Source: Ovis canadensis
Taxonomy: Eukaryota; Chordata; Mammalia; Artiodactyla; Bovidae
Length of the DNA: 64,000 nucleotides
Direction of reading: 5' to 3'
Assembly (NCBI RefSeq): GCF_042477335.2
Contig: NC_091255.1
Span: forward strand, 27,692,501-27,756,500
The position numbers and the translations under genes are program-made. The notes beneath the pieces were generated by a model. It worked only from the letters and a program-made list of their open reading frames with translations, had not been told where the DNA came from and ran no database searches. Shown here in pieces: positions 33,716 to 46,753 of the stretch (positions are counted from its first letter, which is position 1; the number at the start of each line of letters is the position of its first letter).

Positions 33716-35240
33716 CGGTGTGTGAGCTGAGAACTTCCAGATACAAGCTGGGTTTAGAAAAGGCTGAGGAACCAGAGATCAAATTGCCAACATTTGTTGG
33801 ATCATAGAGAAAGCAAGAAAATTCCAGGAAAAAACACCTACTTCTGCTTCACTGACTATACTAAGCCTTTGACTGTGTGGAACCAAACAACCTGGAAAAT
33901 TCTTAAAGAGCACCAGATCGCGCTGGGCTTCTCTGAGAGCTCAGTTGGTAAAGAATCCGCCGACACTGCAGGAGACCCCCGTTCGATTCCTGGGTCGGGA
34001 ATATCCGCTGGAAAAGGAATAGGCTCCCCACTCCAGTATTTTAGGGCTTCCCTTGTGGCTTAGCTGGTAAAGAATCCACCTGCAATGCAAGAGACCTGGG
34101 TTCGATCCCTGGATTGGGAAGATCCCCTGAAGGGAAAGGTTACTCACTCTAGTATTCTGGCCTGGAGAATTCCATGGACTGTATAATCCATGGCGTGGTA
34201 AAGAGACCGAAGCGATTGAGCAACTTTCATTACTTACTCAGCAGACCACCCTACCTGTCTCCCAAAAAACCTGTATGAGAGTTAAGAAGTAACAGTTAGA
34301 ACTGGACATGGAACAACTGACCTGCTGAAAATTGGGAAAGGAGTATGACAAGGCTGTATGTTGTCACCCTGCTTATTTAACTTTATGCAAAGTACATTAT
34401 GAGATATGCCAGGCTGGATGAATTATAATCTGGAATTAAGATTGCTGGGAGAAATAACAACCTCAGAAAGGCAGATGGTACTACTCTAATGGCAGGAAAG
34501 TGAAGAGGAACTAAAGAGCCTCTTGACGAAAGTGAAAGAAAGGAGTGAAAAAGATGGCTTAAAATCCAGCATAAAAATACCTTAAGATCATGGCCTCTGG
34601 TCCCATCACTTCATGGCAAATAGAATGTGAAAATGTGAAAAACAGTGAGAGATTTCATTTTCTTGGGATCCAGAATCACTGCAGGTGGTCACTGCAGCTA
34701 TGAAGTTAAAAGAGGCTTGTTCCTTGGAAGGAAAGCTATGAAAAACCCAGACAGCACTTTAAAAAGCCGAGACACCACTTTGCCAACAAATATTCATAGT
34801 CAAAGCTATGGTCTTTCCAGTAGTTATGTACAGTTGTGAATGTTGGACCATAAAGAAGGTTGACACCAGGAAATGATGCTTTTGAACTGTGTGCTGGAGC
34901 AGACTCTTTGAGAGTCCCTTGGACAGCAAGGGGATCAAACCAATCAAACCGAAAGGAAATCGACGTGGGATATGCATTGGAAGAACTTGTGCTGAGGCTG
35001 AATCTCCAGTACTTTGGCCACTTGATGCGAAGAGCCCATTCATTGGAAAAGGCCCTGATGCTGGGAAAGATTGGAGGCAGAAGGAGAAGGGGATGACAGA
35101 GGATGAGATGGTTAGATTGCATCACCAACTCAATGGACATGAATTTGAGCAAACTCCAGGAGATAGTGTAGGACAGAGGAGCCCGGCATGCTGCAGTCCA
35201 TGGAGTTGCAGAGTCAGACACGACTTGACAAGTGAATGAC
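33716..35240 (+). mobile_element. BovB LINE fragment including reverse transcriptase core (unit B)
   Basis: Begins near gaacttccagatacaagctg and includes RT-like words (YFCFTDYTK; aagtacattatgagatatgc; LGSRITAGGHCS) and the tail at 35200-35235. Interrupted by a Bov-tA at about 33925-34240. Carries many frame breaks. Its 3' half is the counterpart of 11338-11920 and 57581-58160. Confidence 0.88.
33925..34240 (+). repeat. Bov-tA SINE (tandem heads) inside BovB
   Basis: Two tRNA-like heads (ctcagttggtaaagaatccg; cttagctggtaaagaatcca) followed by the shared body ggcctggagaattccatgga. It splits the BovB copy. Confidence 0.85.
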
Positions 35241-35638
35241 AGCTTCCAAGTTGTCTGCTGATGCCAAAGTGTGTTTCCCGTAACTCTAGCTGTCTCTGTG
35301 TCGCCCTGGGCTCTGAGAATTAAAAACAAAACAAAACAAAACAGTGTTTTATTGAGTTATCATTCAAGTAAACACATAGACCCTAGCCTGTTGGATGAGT
35401 TTTTCTGTTGTAAACAGCTGTGTGACCATCATCCGGGTCAAGCTCCAGGACATTTCCAGCACCCAGATGATTCCTTCGGGTTGCTCCCACTTGGTGCCTG
35501 CCATGGGTCATCGCTTTTCTGACCGATTGTTGGATTTTATCTAATAAAAGACTCCCAGCCTGTGCTCACTCGTGCCTGGCTCCTGTGCACAGCTGTCAGT
35601 GTCACTGATGATCGTGCCTATATCTTTGGTCCCTTTTT

Positions 35639-37315
35639 TGCCGGGGTCCAGCCCCGGTGGATCCAGGGTGATTCGAAGGTGGGGGGACGGAGTCGGCGTC
35701 TTTGGAAAAATACATATTTAATCACAGTTATAGAGAGATTGGAAATGGATAGTGCAGTAGGAAGATTAGTGGAGAAAAAGAGGCTGAATAACTTGGATTA
35801 CGTGGAATAGCGTCCATGCTCCAGATGGGAATTCAGCCAGAAAAATGGGAGCAAGAAAGAAGCGACATGGGGGAATCAGTCTTTCCGGAAACTGATCCGA
35901 TTTCTTTATTTTGGGGTTTGCTTATATACCTTTTGTTACACATAGGGATGAATACAGAGTCACGTGGGGGTCAGCAGTCCTGACCTTTATCAAAATCAGG
36001 TGCTTCACATAAATGTATAAAAAAGGTACATCATCTTCTGGCCATGAGTGAGACCTGCTGACATTTTATGATCCTTTCTTTCTGATAACCAAGAATCTTA
36101 TTTTTCCCAAGGGTGTTTTCTCTCAAACCAGGCACCACCCACCAAATAAAGCTGCATTCCTATAGGGTGAGGGTGTAGTGAGTTACAATCAAGAAAGGAA
36201 TTTATTTAACCCAAGGTTAACGTGATTAGTCTTAAAGGTTAATACTTATTTCTCCTATATGCTTAAAGGTTAATACTTATTTCTCCTATATGCTTAAAGG
36301 TTAATACTTATTTCTTCCTATATGCTAGTTATATTCATTATAAGGGTAGGGAACATGGAGATTTAGCAGCAAACATCAGCCCAACAAATGAAAATCCTTT
36401 CACCAATGCTCCCCTTAAGATCTATTTAGTCTTAAGATAGTGATAAAGTTACATTCTTACATAGCAAGGACACAGTGATTTATAACAAAGTACAGTGATC
36501 TATTACAAAAGAGAAAATCCATTAGCTCAAAAAGTCTAGTATTGCTAACATCAAAAACTACTATATTTCCTTTTGCTATATTCCAAATACATTGATTAAT
36601 ATATTCCCAGGTGCCTAAGGATATGGAGGCCTGGCGGCAATCATTGACTCAACAAGAGGAAAAAGTCCTATGCTAATTAAGACTCTCAAAATACTCCAAA
36701 ACTCTCTGTGCTGTTTATGGTTGAGAGGTAGTAAACAATCATGTGCCTAGTGGCAGCAGTATGGATAATCCTGTCACACAAGCTAGTCTGTCAGCAGAGA
36801 GGTTTGACCTGAGACACCCTTGTTCCACCCAGAGCAGGGAATTAGCAGCAATTATTGACACAACAAATGAAAAACCCTTCACCAATATAATTCCTAACCA
36901 ACACACTATACTAATAATTTCCAACTCCCCAAAAGAATTTGCCTTTAGTAAGTCTAAAACATCTCGTGCCTCTCAGGTTAGGAGGCTGTAGACAATCACA
37001 TGTGGCCGGACGAACCTATACAGGTGGGCTAGATAACCTTCAGAGGAGTCCGTAAGCTGAAACACTCTTGTCACGCCCAAGAATTTTTATTGCCTTGGAG
37101 CTGCACGTTTACTCCTTCTCCGAGAGAAACGGTTATGGGGGAGAGCCCCCCGTAAAGTCAGAGGTGTAGGTGAGAGCATAAAACAGACTCTGGTTTTGGG
37201 GTTAGATGCTCGGGAACAGGGGGTTTCCTGAGGCTTGATCACGCCTTTGCGTATGCCAAGCCTCCTTCCTCATGACCTTTGCCATGGGCGGAATTCCTCA
37301 CGCTGGCCCCCGGCA
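35639..37315 (-). mobile_element. ERV2/ERVK-class solo LTR, reverse, unit B only
   Basis: Terminal sequence tgccggggtccagccccgg is the reverse complement of the right end of the LTRs at 9895 and 56138. The other end reads gccatgggcggaattcctca then cggca. Exact 6-bp target duplication cttttt on both sides; empty sites are at about 12305 and 58550. About 1.7 kb, longer than its relatives, with an internal triple repeat. Fossil; no internal genes. Confidence 0.85.
36231..36324 (+). repeat. Three tandem 31-32 bp repeats within the LTR
   Basis: Starts cttaaaggttaatacttatt three times at 36231, 36262 and 36293, nearly identical. The shorter LTRs in A and C show no such array. LTR U3 parts often carry tandem enhancer repeats; a role here is only inferred. 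Confidence 0.85.
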
Positions 37316-38384
37316 CTTTTTATTGCCAAGGGCTAGTCCACTGTGGTCACATCATCATTCATGTTTCCTTTCTGTAGCTCGTGGACAGCGTGATTCCGGT
37401 GTGGGGCTACCGTGAGTGAGGCTGTTATGCATGCATGCATATGTTTTCATCTCTCTTGGGTAAACATCTAGAAGCAGAAGAGCCTGGATACTAGAGGCAG
37501 AAGACCCACCTACAAGTCTCCAACACTCTTGTATTTTACACTCCAACCTGCACTGAATGAGAGTTCAGTGATCTTTATCCCAGTAGATGAGGAAACGGTC
37601 CCCGTGTTCCTGGTGTCAAACAGGATTGCAAAGCATTTCCCCTTCTTTTCCTCCTTTCTGCTTCAACTGTGCCATCTGCCCCTTAAATCCAGTCACATTG
37701 TGGTTGATCTAGGAATGTAGTGGGGACGGAGGGTGGACACAGGAGGCATGTGTGCTCAATCTATGGGAATATGTCAAATAAGTCATTCTTTGCAAATTCT
37801 GCAGCACTGAGGCAAGCCCAAGAATAGAGAGAGGTGCAGACAGGTTCTCAGCCCCAGGGCACCTGCTCCACACTCAGTACCTATAGGCCCCTCAGCTGCT
37901 TGTCCTGGCTGGACACGGGGTCCCGTCTCTAGCACATGGTGGGGGCCTACTTAATCTCCGCTAAGTCTGTTGTTGCTGTGTGTTTCCTCCCCAAACCCCT
38001 TTCCGACAAAAGCTGATCGTGAGTCTCTGTTTCAGTCAAACATTTCCATTAACCAAGTACTGGAACAAAATAAAGACAGTCATTCAATATATTGCCTCCA
38101 ACGCAAAGTCAGTTGGAATATTCTATTATGTCTGAGATGTCTCTGCTCCCCATTCTAAAGCCCAGAATCAAGAGAGAGAAGAGAAAGAAATTCACAGAGA
38201 GGAGGGGTCAGAAGTTCCCGGGGCATCATTATGCACAAGGATAAGGGAACCTCCATCACCAGGTTTTCTATTTTCAACACATTTCTTTTTACGTGATTAT
38301 GCTATCATGTGAGGTGTAGAATTTTAAAGGGGAGGAATACCTTTTGAAGAAGTGGAGTAGCCTTATACGGCTCAAGCTGCCACT

Positions 38385-39410
38385 AGTGAGCTGTGTGACC
38401 TTGGATATGACCTGTAGATTCTCTGAGCCTTAGTTTCCCGGTCTGAAAAATGGGTATAACTAGGCCTTCCTGCAGCACTGCCACCCCATGCCCAGGCAGC
38501 GCCCCATCACACACACTGTTGTCTGGACATGACACAGCCACATGCTCAGGGGCAGTGTCTTCTAGAAGCTGTGAACGTGGTGAGAATGTCTGAGCCTACG
38601 TGAACTATTCTGACTTGGGGTGGAGGGTAGGAGAAGAGCAGAGGGGAGGAGGCCCTGGAGAGGAGCACCCACTTCTGTCCTCCGTCTTCCTCCCTACCTT
38701 TCTCCTTCCTCTAAACTGACTTTCTCCTGTTCCTGGCTCCTCCCCAATGAATAACAGATAAACTGCATTGAATTCTGTGTCTTGGTACGTCATTCCTGTT
38801 GCAGAGGTCTGCCTGGACAGCATGAAAAGCAGCAATGGTCACGTAGGTGATGAAGAACAGGGCTTCAGGCACACCTAGGACCCCTACATAAACCCAGTGA
38901 GTTCCATGGCTGGGGAGGCCTCGGCCAGGCAGATGCAGCTGTGGGGCTCTGAGGAACCAGCTCCTGCTGGGGTGACAGGAGGCCAGGGGAGGCCTCGTTC
39001 CAAAGAGAACAGCCGAAGGGCAGACACACCAACCAGGGCGGCCCTGCCCCCTCTTCTGCCTGTGCCCGTCTCCTTGGTGCCACTCAGGGCCGAGGGGCAC
39101 CAGGATTTGTGCCTGGGACAAATGTTTACTGAGCTTCCTCCTGATCTCTCTCCTGTTCTGGGTGCTCAGTGGGGGATGAAGAGTCTAAGTAATAAATAGA
39201 AAAGTGAATTTCCATTTTTTTTTTTAACATGAAGGAAGTTAAACGTCTTCTGGGGAGAATAACAATAGAACATGGCACTTAAGGGCACTTACTTGGAAGA
39301 TGACCTCCCTGGGTTCAGCTATTTACTAGCTGGATGACCTCAAGCAAGTTACTTTATGTCCCTGGGCCTCAGGTTCTGCTTGGGTATAGCGGGAATAATC
39401 AAGTCACCAC
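38385..39410 (+). repeat. MIR remnants flanking exon 1 of gene 3
   Basis: MIR at 38385-38470 and 39300-39410, same positions relative to exon 1 as in the other units. Confidence 0.65.
38822..38896 (+). pseudogene. Gene 3 exon 1 with premature stop
   Basis: Aligns over all 75 bases with 13810-13884, ATG and gtgagt donor kept. Codons read MKSSNGHVGDEEQGFRHT then TAG where gene 2 has a Gln codon. Confidence 0.88.
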
Positions 39411-39719
39411 CCAGCGTTCGGCTAAGGATCAAGCAAGGTAGCATGTTGAGAGAGTTTGAAAGGTATCTGGCCCACTGTGGGGGGCTCTGAAAGTGTTTAG
39501 AATTGTTAGGAGTCTGGGTGCAGGAGGAAAGCCCTTCTGAACAGGTGTCTGGCATCTGAGGGTTGAGGGAGCTAGGCAGGGCAGGTCAAGGGTGTCTGAG
39601 AAAGACTGTCCCAGGAGGGGGGAGCGGGCTGCCCCCGCACTGTGAGGTGCAAAGGGCTCTCTTCTGGGCACTTTTACCTCCTGTGTGGAGGTGTTGTCAT
39701 AGGCAGCCTTGTTTAAACC

Positions 39720-39924
39720 AGCGGTCCCCCACCTCCAGGCATGGACTGGTGTTTGTCCGTGGTCTCATAGGAACTGTGCTGCACGGCAGGAGGTGAGCAG
39801 CTCATGAGCTAGTGATGCTCCATCTGTATTTATAGCCACCCTGCATCACTCACATCATCCCATCCTTGGAAAAATTGTCTCCCGTGAAACTAGTCCCTGG
39901 TGCCAGAAAGATTGGGACAGCTGG
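39720..39924 (+). mobile_element. hAT-type MITE in intron 1 of gene 3
   Basis: Starts agcggtcccccacc and ends gattgggacagctgg, flanked by tttaaacc on both sides. Confidence 0.72.
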
Positions 39925-40904
39925 TTTAAACCCTTATCATCTCCACAACGTATATGTATTACTGAGGCTCACAGAGATGGAGGCCACTTGTAAGGTTCAC
40001 AGGTGATAAGGGCTGAGGAGGGAGGTGTCTTATTTCCCCCATCCTGCGGGAAAGGGGTGTCCACAGAGAGTGCCATGGGGGAGGAGGAGGCAGGGAGGCC
40101 GCAGCCTGGGTCCCAGGAACTTTCTGAGCTCACTGCTTCCTGGCCTGGCTCTGCAGTTGGAGCCTCTCCTGGTCTCAGGTTCCTGAGAGGCTGGGCAGGT
40201 GGGCTGACGGAGCCCTCGTTGGGAGGGGTGCATGGGGCATCAGGTGCTGGGGAGCTGCTTGGTCCCTACTCAAGCCCACCCGCCCCCCCGGAGCCCTGGC
40301 ATGGTCTGTGTGCTCCGCGCTGGGCAATGTCCTTCAGCCTGTCTAGTGAGGGCTTCCAGTGGGGCTGGAGGAAGCTGGGCTGCCTGGTGGGTGCCTCCAC
40401 AGGGGTCTGAGTCAGGATGTGTCACTTGGGTCTTGTTCTCCATCAGATGGGGGACTTGGAGCTGCTTCCAGGTTCAGCCATTTTATTATTCTGATGACAT
40501 GTTTTTACTCTCTAATCCTTGGATTCAAAAGGCCAGCTTTTCAATAGACAGGTCACGTGACTTGGTGACATCAGAGCTGCCAGCACAGGGAGCTGGGAGG
40601 CCAGCCTAATCTGTGAGGCTATAAATCCAAGATAAAAATCCATCTTCCTGGGTCATAGGAAGCCAAGGCCTGCACTGATCTTTCCTGCTAAGATTACACA
40701 CACATGCACACGCACAGAGGGGTCTTTGGCCACACCAGGCTTAAACCATACAAATTTATTTCCTTACAGTTCTGAGGTTAGAAATCTAGAATCAAATGTC
40801 AGCAAAGCTGTTTCCTCTGGAGCCTTCAGGGGAGAATGTGTCCTTGTGTTTTCCAACTTCCAGAGGCTGCCCGCTTGCCCTGGCTTGTGGCCCCTTCCTC
40901 CTCC

Positions 40905-41088
40905 TGCGTTTTTTTTTTTTTCTTCTGTATCAGGGCTCAGTTGTGGCACAAGGCATCTTCACTGTGGCCCGTGGGCTCTCTAGCTGTGGCCCATGTGGGA
41001 TCTTAGTTCCGCAACCAGGGATCTAACCCTCAGTCGCGGCATTGGAGGCAGATACTTATCCACTGCTGGACCCCCAGGGAACTCTCCA
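40905..41088 (-). repeat. CHR-type tRNA SINE (unit B)
   Basis: Counterpart of 15885-16070. Confidence 0.78.
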
Positions 41089-42065
41089 CTTGACTCCTTC
41101 TCTAAAGCCGCAGCTTCTTGCTTCTGCTGTCTCATCTCCTACAGCCGACTCTCCTCCTCTGCCTCCCTCTTTGCAGACCCTGTGATGATTGGGCCCACAC
41201 AGATATTCCAGATAACCCCCACCCCCACAACCTCAAGATTCTCAATCATACCTGCAGAGTCCCTTTTGCTGGGTAAAGGAACATATTCACAACTTCTAGG
41301 AATTATAATGTTGACATTTTTGGTGGGGAAAAGGGGGAGGGTGTAATTACTCAGTCTACCATAACCTTCTTGGAGTCAATAATTATTAGCTGTTTCTTTT
41401 AATCTTTCCAGAAAAGTTTTGTTTAAATTCAGTAAATATATGTATATAGCCACTCCTACCCATTAAAAAAATAATACAGAGGGCAATATTACTTATCAGT
41501 TCTCAAAGTGGTCCCTTCTTCCTCTTTTCTTGTTAGGTCTCCCTAGAATCTGTCGTGTGGAAATACCATAATTAATTTCACCATTTTCTTCCTAGTGGAC
41601 TTCTGGATTCATTTCCAGTTCTTTGCTGTTATAATGCAGTAATAATTAATCTTGTCTTTGGATTATACTCAATTTGAAATGTGAGGGCACCATTTAAGAC
41701 ATTAAAATCTCATGAAGTTTTTTTGGGGGGAATCGTTCCTTAAGATTAACCTGTACTGCCCGCCCCCATGATCCACACTGGGCTTCCTCCATCCTGCCTT
41801 CCTTCTGTGCCCTGAGGACCCGTCCTATCACTCTATACCTTAGTGTGAATATGCTTGAGGGAGGAGCCCATGCTGCCAGGTGGATACGTTTTAAGCCTTG
41901 TCTCTCCTGATGGTGAGAAAGGCTCTTAGGGGGATTTCAAACTCCAACAAATGAGGGGATTCAGGCAAGAGCACCATGCTAGTCAGCCTGTGGTAGGCTG
42001 ATTCTACTTCTCCAAATTCACTGACATGGATTTTGACAGGAAGAACTCAGAGAGGCAGAGACGTT

Positions 42066-42321
42066 ATGAGCTGAAACTCAGTACTTTGGCCATCTCATGA
42101 GAAGTGTTGACTCATTGGAAAAGACTGATGCTGGGAGGGATTGGGGGCAGGAGAAGAAGGGGATGACAGAGGATGAGATGGCTAGATGGCATCACTGACT
42201 CGATGGACACAAGTCTGAGTGAACTCTGGGAGTTGGTGACGCACAGGGAGGCCAGGCGTGCTGCAATTCATGGGGTCACAGAGTTGGACACAACTGAGGG
42301 ACTGAACTGAACTGGACTGAA
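42066..42321 (+). mobile_element. BovB 3' tail insertion, unit B only
   Basis: Runs from gctgaaactcagtactttgg to gagggactgaactgaactgg. Units A (17060) and C (63290) have the uninterrupted gacgttgtgatttgcttaat or gatgttgtgatttgcttaat. About nine bases of the target were lost. Confidence 0.88.
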
Positions 42322-44085
42322 TGTCACCAAAGTATTTAATGGCAGAATTCAGACCAGACCTGGGGGCCACAAAAGACTCCTCTGCCCAAGGTCCAGGAGC
42401 ACAGTCTGTCTGAATGGGGTTTCGGCATCACTGGTTTTCTCCCAGGGCCAACTGTGCACACTGGGCTCGGAGGGGCCTCCCTGGATTCTGGGTGGTCCTA
42501 CAACTGAAGGACATGGACTAGGACTGAATTGAGCTGGTGCGTATTTTTTTGTTTGGCCTGCAGACTGTTTTAACTCGTCGCCAAAGAGAAAGTATAATAC
42601 AGAGATATTAGTATCATAAACAACACATACCAGTCACTCAGTTTCAAATCTTGAACTATCTGCTTAATCTCTGCCCAGCTCTACTTTCCTTTCCACCCCT
42701 GGATTGTTTTGAAGCAAACTTAGATATATCAGTTCAGCGCAAATATTTCATTATATGTCCCTTATAGCAAAGGAAACCTACTATAATCCTTTTCAAAGCA
42801 TTTAGTCCCCCCAAATTAGAAAGATTTACAGAAGAAAAATCTCAGATTTCTGTCTTCTCCTAAAGACTTAGAAGCTCTGACAGCACTGGACTGGAAGGTA
42901 ATCAGGTTACAGCTGAGTGGACACTGCTCTTTAGATAAGGAAGACGATGCCTCCTTTGCTGCAGTCTCCACCACTCCCGACTGTCCCCTACCTGGCCAGC
43001 TCAACTATGCAAATCACCTCCCTGGTTCCTGTAAGCATTTAATCTTTGTAAAATATTGCTTAGAGTAGAAGGTAGAAAATACTTCAACAGTGTGAAAATG
43101 TGAAAATTGACTTGGAGACAGAGCTGTGTTGAAGGCAGTTTGTACAACCACGTTAGATAGAAAGCATTCTGGAAGGATGCGCCAGTCTCTCCCCACAGAC
43201 ATTTTCTCATTAATCATCAGTGTCACCCAGAAGCTGGGACTTGTTCTCATTTCATGGATGAAGAAACTGAGGCAAAGAGAAGTTAAATAAGCTTCCCAAG
43301 GCCACTCAGTTAATGAGCAGCAGAATTAGGATTCAAACCTGAAGGATGCCTGGCTCTAAAATGAAGCATCTTCACCATAAGCCTGGGTCCTTTAAAGAGG
43401 CTCAGGAAAGAGAACATGACAAAGTGATGGGGCCCAGGAGGCATGGAGATGCCAGTGAAGACTTGGGAGGCTTTCTGGAGCCTGGAGGAAGGATGGGAGC
43501 CCAGGAGCAGGAGCTGAAGAGGGGGCTGGCTGCCCCTGGCTGCAAAGAGCACCTGGAAAAGAGGCGCTTTCTGAGGCTGTGGGGGGGCAAAGGTCAAGGT
43601 CACCATTGTTCTCTGGGTGGGCTGGGCAGGAGGGGGAGGACGACTTCTTGACCTGCTCAGCTGAGCCAAAGTTTTATCCTCGAGGACAGGTGGGTGGGTC
43701 TCTTTGGTCCATGGTGGACCCCTGAGTCCCCAGCCAGGACTTGGGTCTTTAGCAGTAGCTTGGCTTGGGGTCCAGCCGCCTCCCTCTCTCCCCTGGTTCC
43801 TTCCCATCTCAGGGCTGTGGACTTGCCACTTCTTCCCTTGCCAGCTGCCAATCTGACCTTGTCACATCCTCTCAGAGGCTGAGGGGCTCCTTCTCCCAAC
43901 CTCAGAATATCTGTGTCACTTCCTCACTCCAGGGCTGGAAGGTCGTTGGACTGAGGCTCCTTCTGTCCTGTTCGTGGCTGCACTGGGTCCCTAGGCAGCT
44001 GCCCCACACCCAGGCCAGCCCCAGCCAGGGCTGATGAGGATGGAGAGAAGGAGGCAGCCAACTGACCACTGTCTCCTCTCCACAG

Positions 44086-44177
44086 CCTGTTCCCTTCACG
44101 GGGAGGATCGAAGGAGGTCTCCAGGATGGACACATGGTCACCGTCATGGGACGTGTTCTTTCCACAGACGAAAACAG
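44086..44177 (+). pseudogene. Gene 3 exon 2 (still open)
   Basis: 92 bases with intact acceptor (ctccacag) and donor (gtactg). It encodes PVPFTGRIEGGLQDGHMVTV, differing from gene 2 by a few residues. On its own it is a good coding exon; the gene around it is broken. Confidence 0.88.
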
Positions 44178-44469
44178 GTACTGGGAATTGTTGTCTCTCT
44201 CAGCCTCACCGCTGAGTGAACAGGGTGCTGTCAGCTCAGGATGGTCCATCCTGTATCCTCCAAGCTGCCCACACCCAGTATAGGGGAAGGGAAGAGCCTG
44301 GCCCTGCCAACAATGCTCAGCGCCCCCTACCACCTACCTGTAGCATCCAGGGCACCATTAACCAGACTCCCCAGAGAGGGGGGAATGGAGGCTCACGGTC
44401 TAGGGAGGGAAGCAGGCCAGCCCAGAGGTGGAGTTCTGGGACTGAACTTCGTATACAATGACCCAGAGC

Positions 44470-45808
44470 TGCAGATACATCAACTCCCTTCATTTCCTCT
44501 AGCCAGTCTCATCTCCTTTGGAAACTTCATTTCAGGGGACCTGGAAATATTTAAACTTGCCATCAAAGTTGTATTTGGTCTCTTTCAGTCTCAAGGTTTT
44601 TCTCTCGAAAGTCAGTTCAAAATATAGATAACTCAGCTGTTTCCCATTGTCTTTCTCCCAAGGGGGGGACTGTCCGGGAACAGAGAAGAGCTTGCACGTA
44701 TTCCAGAGGTGGGAGGTCCTCAGGAGTTCATGAAGCCCTGGCTGAACCATATTGAGCTCCGGGTGGTGTGGAGGCCTGGGACCTGTGCACCCTGAGGTCT
44801 GCCGTGCCCACGGGGGCCCCTCTGGACACGTGGCCTCTCTCAGAAGCCTCTCTGTCCAATCCCAGCTGACTTCTACCCCAGCTCTTCCTCTCATTACTTT
44901 GTATGGGGCCTGGGGACCTTCTGGATCCCTCCAGGCCCCTCCCCCGCCACAGCCCTACTTCTACATCTGGCTTCTAGATGACTTCCTCTGCCACTGCCTC
45001 CCCTGCCAGGTGACACGGCCACAGTGATGTGGGACTCTGAGAGCCCTCAGTGCCTGCAGGGGACTGTGAGGGAAATGAGGCACCTGTTTCTGAAACCCTG
45101 CCCGCAGGGGAACCCAGGACCTTGACTATGAACTCCACCCCTCTCTCCCCCTCCCTGTGCCAACCCTTCCTCTCATCACAGGAGGGCTTTCTACTCCCAC
45201 TCTGTCCAATAGAGCCTGTCTCTACCTCCGAGGGTCCCCCTTCCGATGGGAGCTGCTGTTCTCTCCTTCCCTGGGGCAGAATTTTCAAAGGAACACAGGA
45301 ATGAAGCTGGGGGACTGCAAGGGGAAAACGACACCCAGAGACATGTCAGAAACACTCATCTCCCTTTTAAGAGAAATAGGAACTTAAAATTTCTCATTTC
45401 AGGGTCACTTGGAGCTTCGTTTTCATTGGAGGGAGGGCTGCTGTGTCCAGAAACACACCAGTTCCTCTTGCCCCTGATGGCTGAGGGCTCACAGAGCATC
45501 CTGGTATTTAGGATGGCATTCAGAACTCACACCCTTATTCACGAAAGCAAATGGGCTCTGGGGGTTTCCTGGTGGTCCAGTGGTCAGGCCTCCAGTCTTC
45601 CACTGCAGAGGTCATGGATTTGATCCCTGATCAGAGACCTAAGATCCTCGAGCCATGAAGCCAAAAGAAACCCCAGATAAACAAGCGAAACAGAGCACTC
45701 TGCTGGTAGAATGTCCACTGAGGGCCACCCATGGGTGTGGCGCGGAGCCTGGTTCTGTGGTGATGGCGTGGGAGCCAGACGTGCCGTCTGACTGTTGTGT
45801 GTTAGCTG
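44470..45808 (+). other. Intron 2 of gene 3, segment missing from gene 2
   Basis: About 1.18 kb (44470-45645) between cagagct and cgagccatga is absent from gene 2 intron 2 near 19230. Its right end holds a forward tRNA-type SINE (45562-45668: ctggtggtccagtggtcagg). Gene 2 keeps only the SINE tail cgagccatgaggccaaag, so gene 2 suffered a deletion. No conserved coding frame found in it. Confidence 0.7.
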
Positions 45809-46753
45809 GGAGCCTGAGTGACCCTAGAAGCAGACTGGGAACAACACTGGCCATGACTTCAGGCAAGATGTTGGGAGACAGATGCTTATTGGATAATTCA
45901 AGCTGGACCTTGGTTGGGGGACAGGCATGAGCTCCGTCTGGAAAACAGCAGAACAAGGATTTATTGCATCCCTTTGGTGAGCTAGGCCCCTTGGAGGCTC
46001 CTTTTGTCTTCACTCCTCACCGTATAGTTTCAGCTATAGCCAAAAGAGGTGGAGATGGTGAGGGGCTTCTTCCGAGGTGAGATGGGAACAAGAGATACTT
46101 ATTTAGGGGTGCCCTTGGATCGTTTCGGTTGTCCTCCCTGAAGGAAGGCAGTCGCCCCTTTTCTGCATGGGGCAGTGTGAGGATAGCATGGCCCTGGGTC
46201 ATTGCAGATGACAAACAGGGCAGATCTGGGGTCGGGGTGCAGGCCTGCTGACTTCACTCAGGTCAGGTGGACACACAACACCCTCTGATGAGGGACAGAC
46301 GCACACTCTGAGGTCCCCATGCCCAGAGACCTAGGGCTTTTTCTGGGTCTCCCCTTTAGACACCATCTCTGTAGGTGTCCCATCAATGCACTTGTTCTTT
46401 CCATTTGTCCTGTTTCCCAGCTTCAGAGACACAGGCTGCCCTCCAGGGAGCCACCACTTGGACCCAAAGCCTCTCACTTCTAGGCACATTCCTCTACTTC
46501 CATCTTGGACACAAATTTCTTTACCCATTTCCTCCTTATTTTTAGAAAACCACACTGTAAGGGCAAAATGTGGTAACTGCACAAAACACACTGCAAATTC
46601 GGTGAACCAAAGGGATGGGACAAGACTAGGGATGGGTACCAACCAGCCACGCAGGTTGTACGCAGGCTCCCAGATGATGTCAGTCAGAGTGAGCACCTCC
46701 TGTTCCCACCCTTGGCAGTAAGCCCAGATACTGTCTGATGTTCCCTGACCTAG

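Larger units (their letters stand above)
35335..37730 (-). mobile_element. L1M 3' fragment split by an LTR (unit B)
   Basis: Counterpart of 12005-12720 and 58245-58950: left piece 35335-35638, right piece 37316-37730, with the LTR between them. Confidence 0.7.

Noticed and set aside
34736-35329. 197-codon open frame on the minus strand
   Set aside because: It lies antisense across a BovB LINE 3' end; the BovB protein reads on the plus strand. The matching frames in A and C are also antisense BovB.
36231-36324. Regular direct repeats as a CRISPR-like array
   Set aside because: Only three head-to-tail copies without spacers, inside an LTR of a mammalian genome.
43310-43807. 165-codon minus-strand open frame in intron 1 of gene 3, with a partner at 18131-18565
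   Set aside because: The two copies differ by indels that shift the frame, and the composition is Pro/Ser-rich, as expected from GC-rich intron. No domain recognised.
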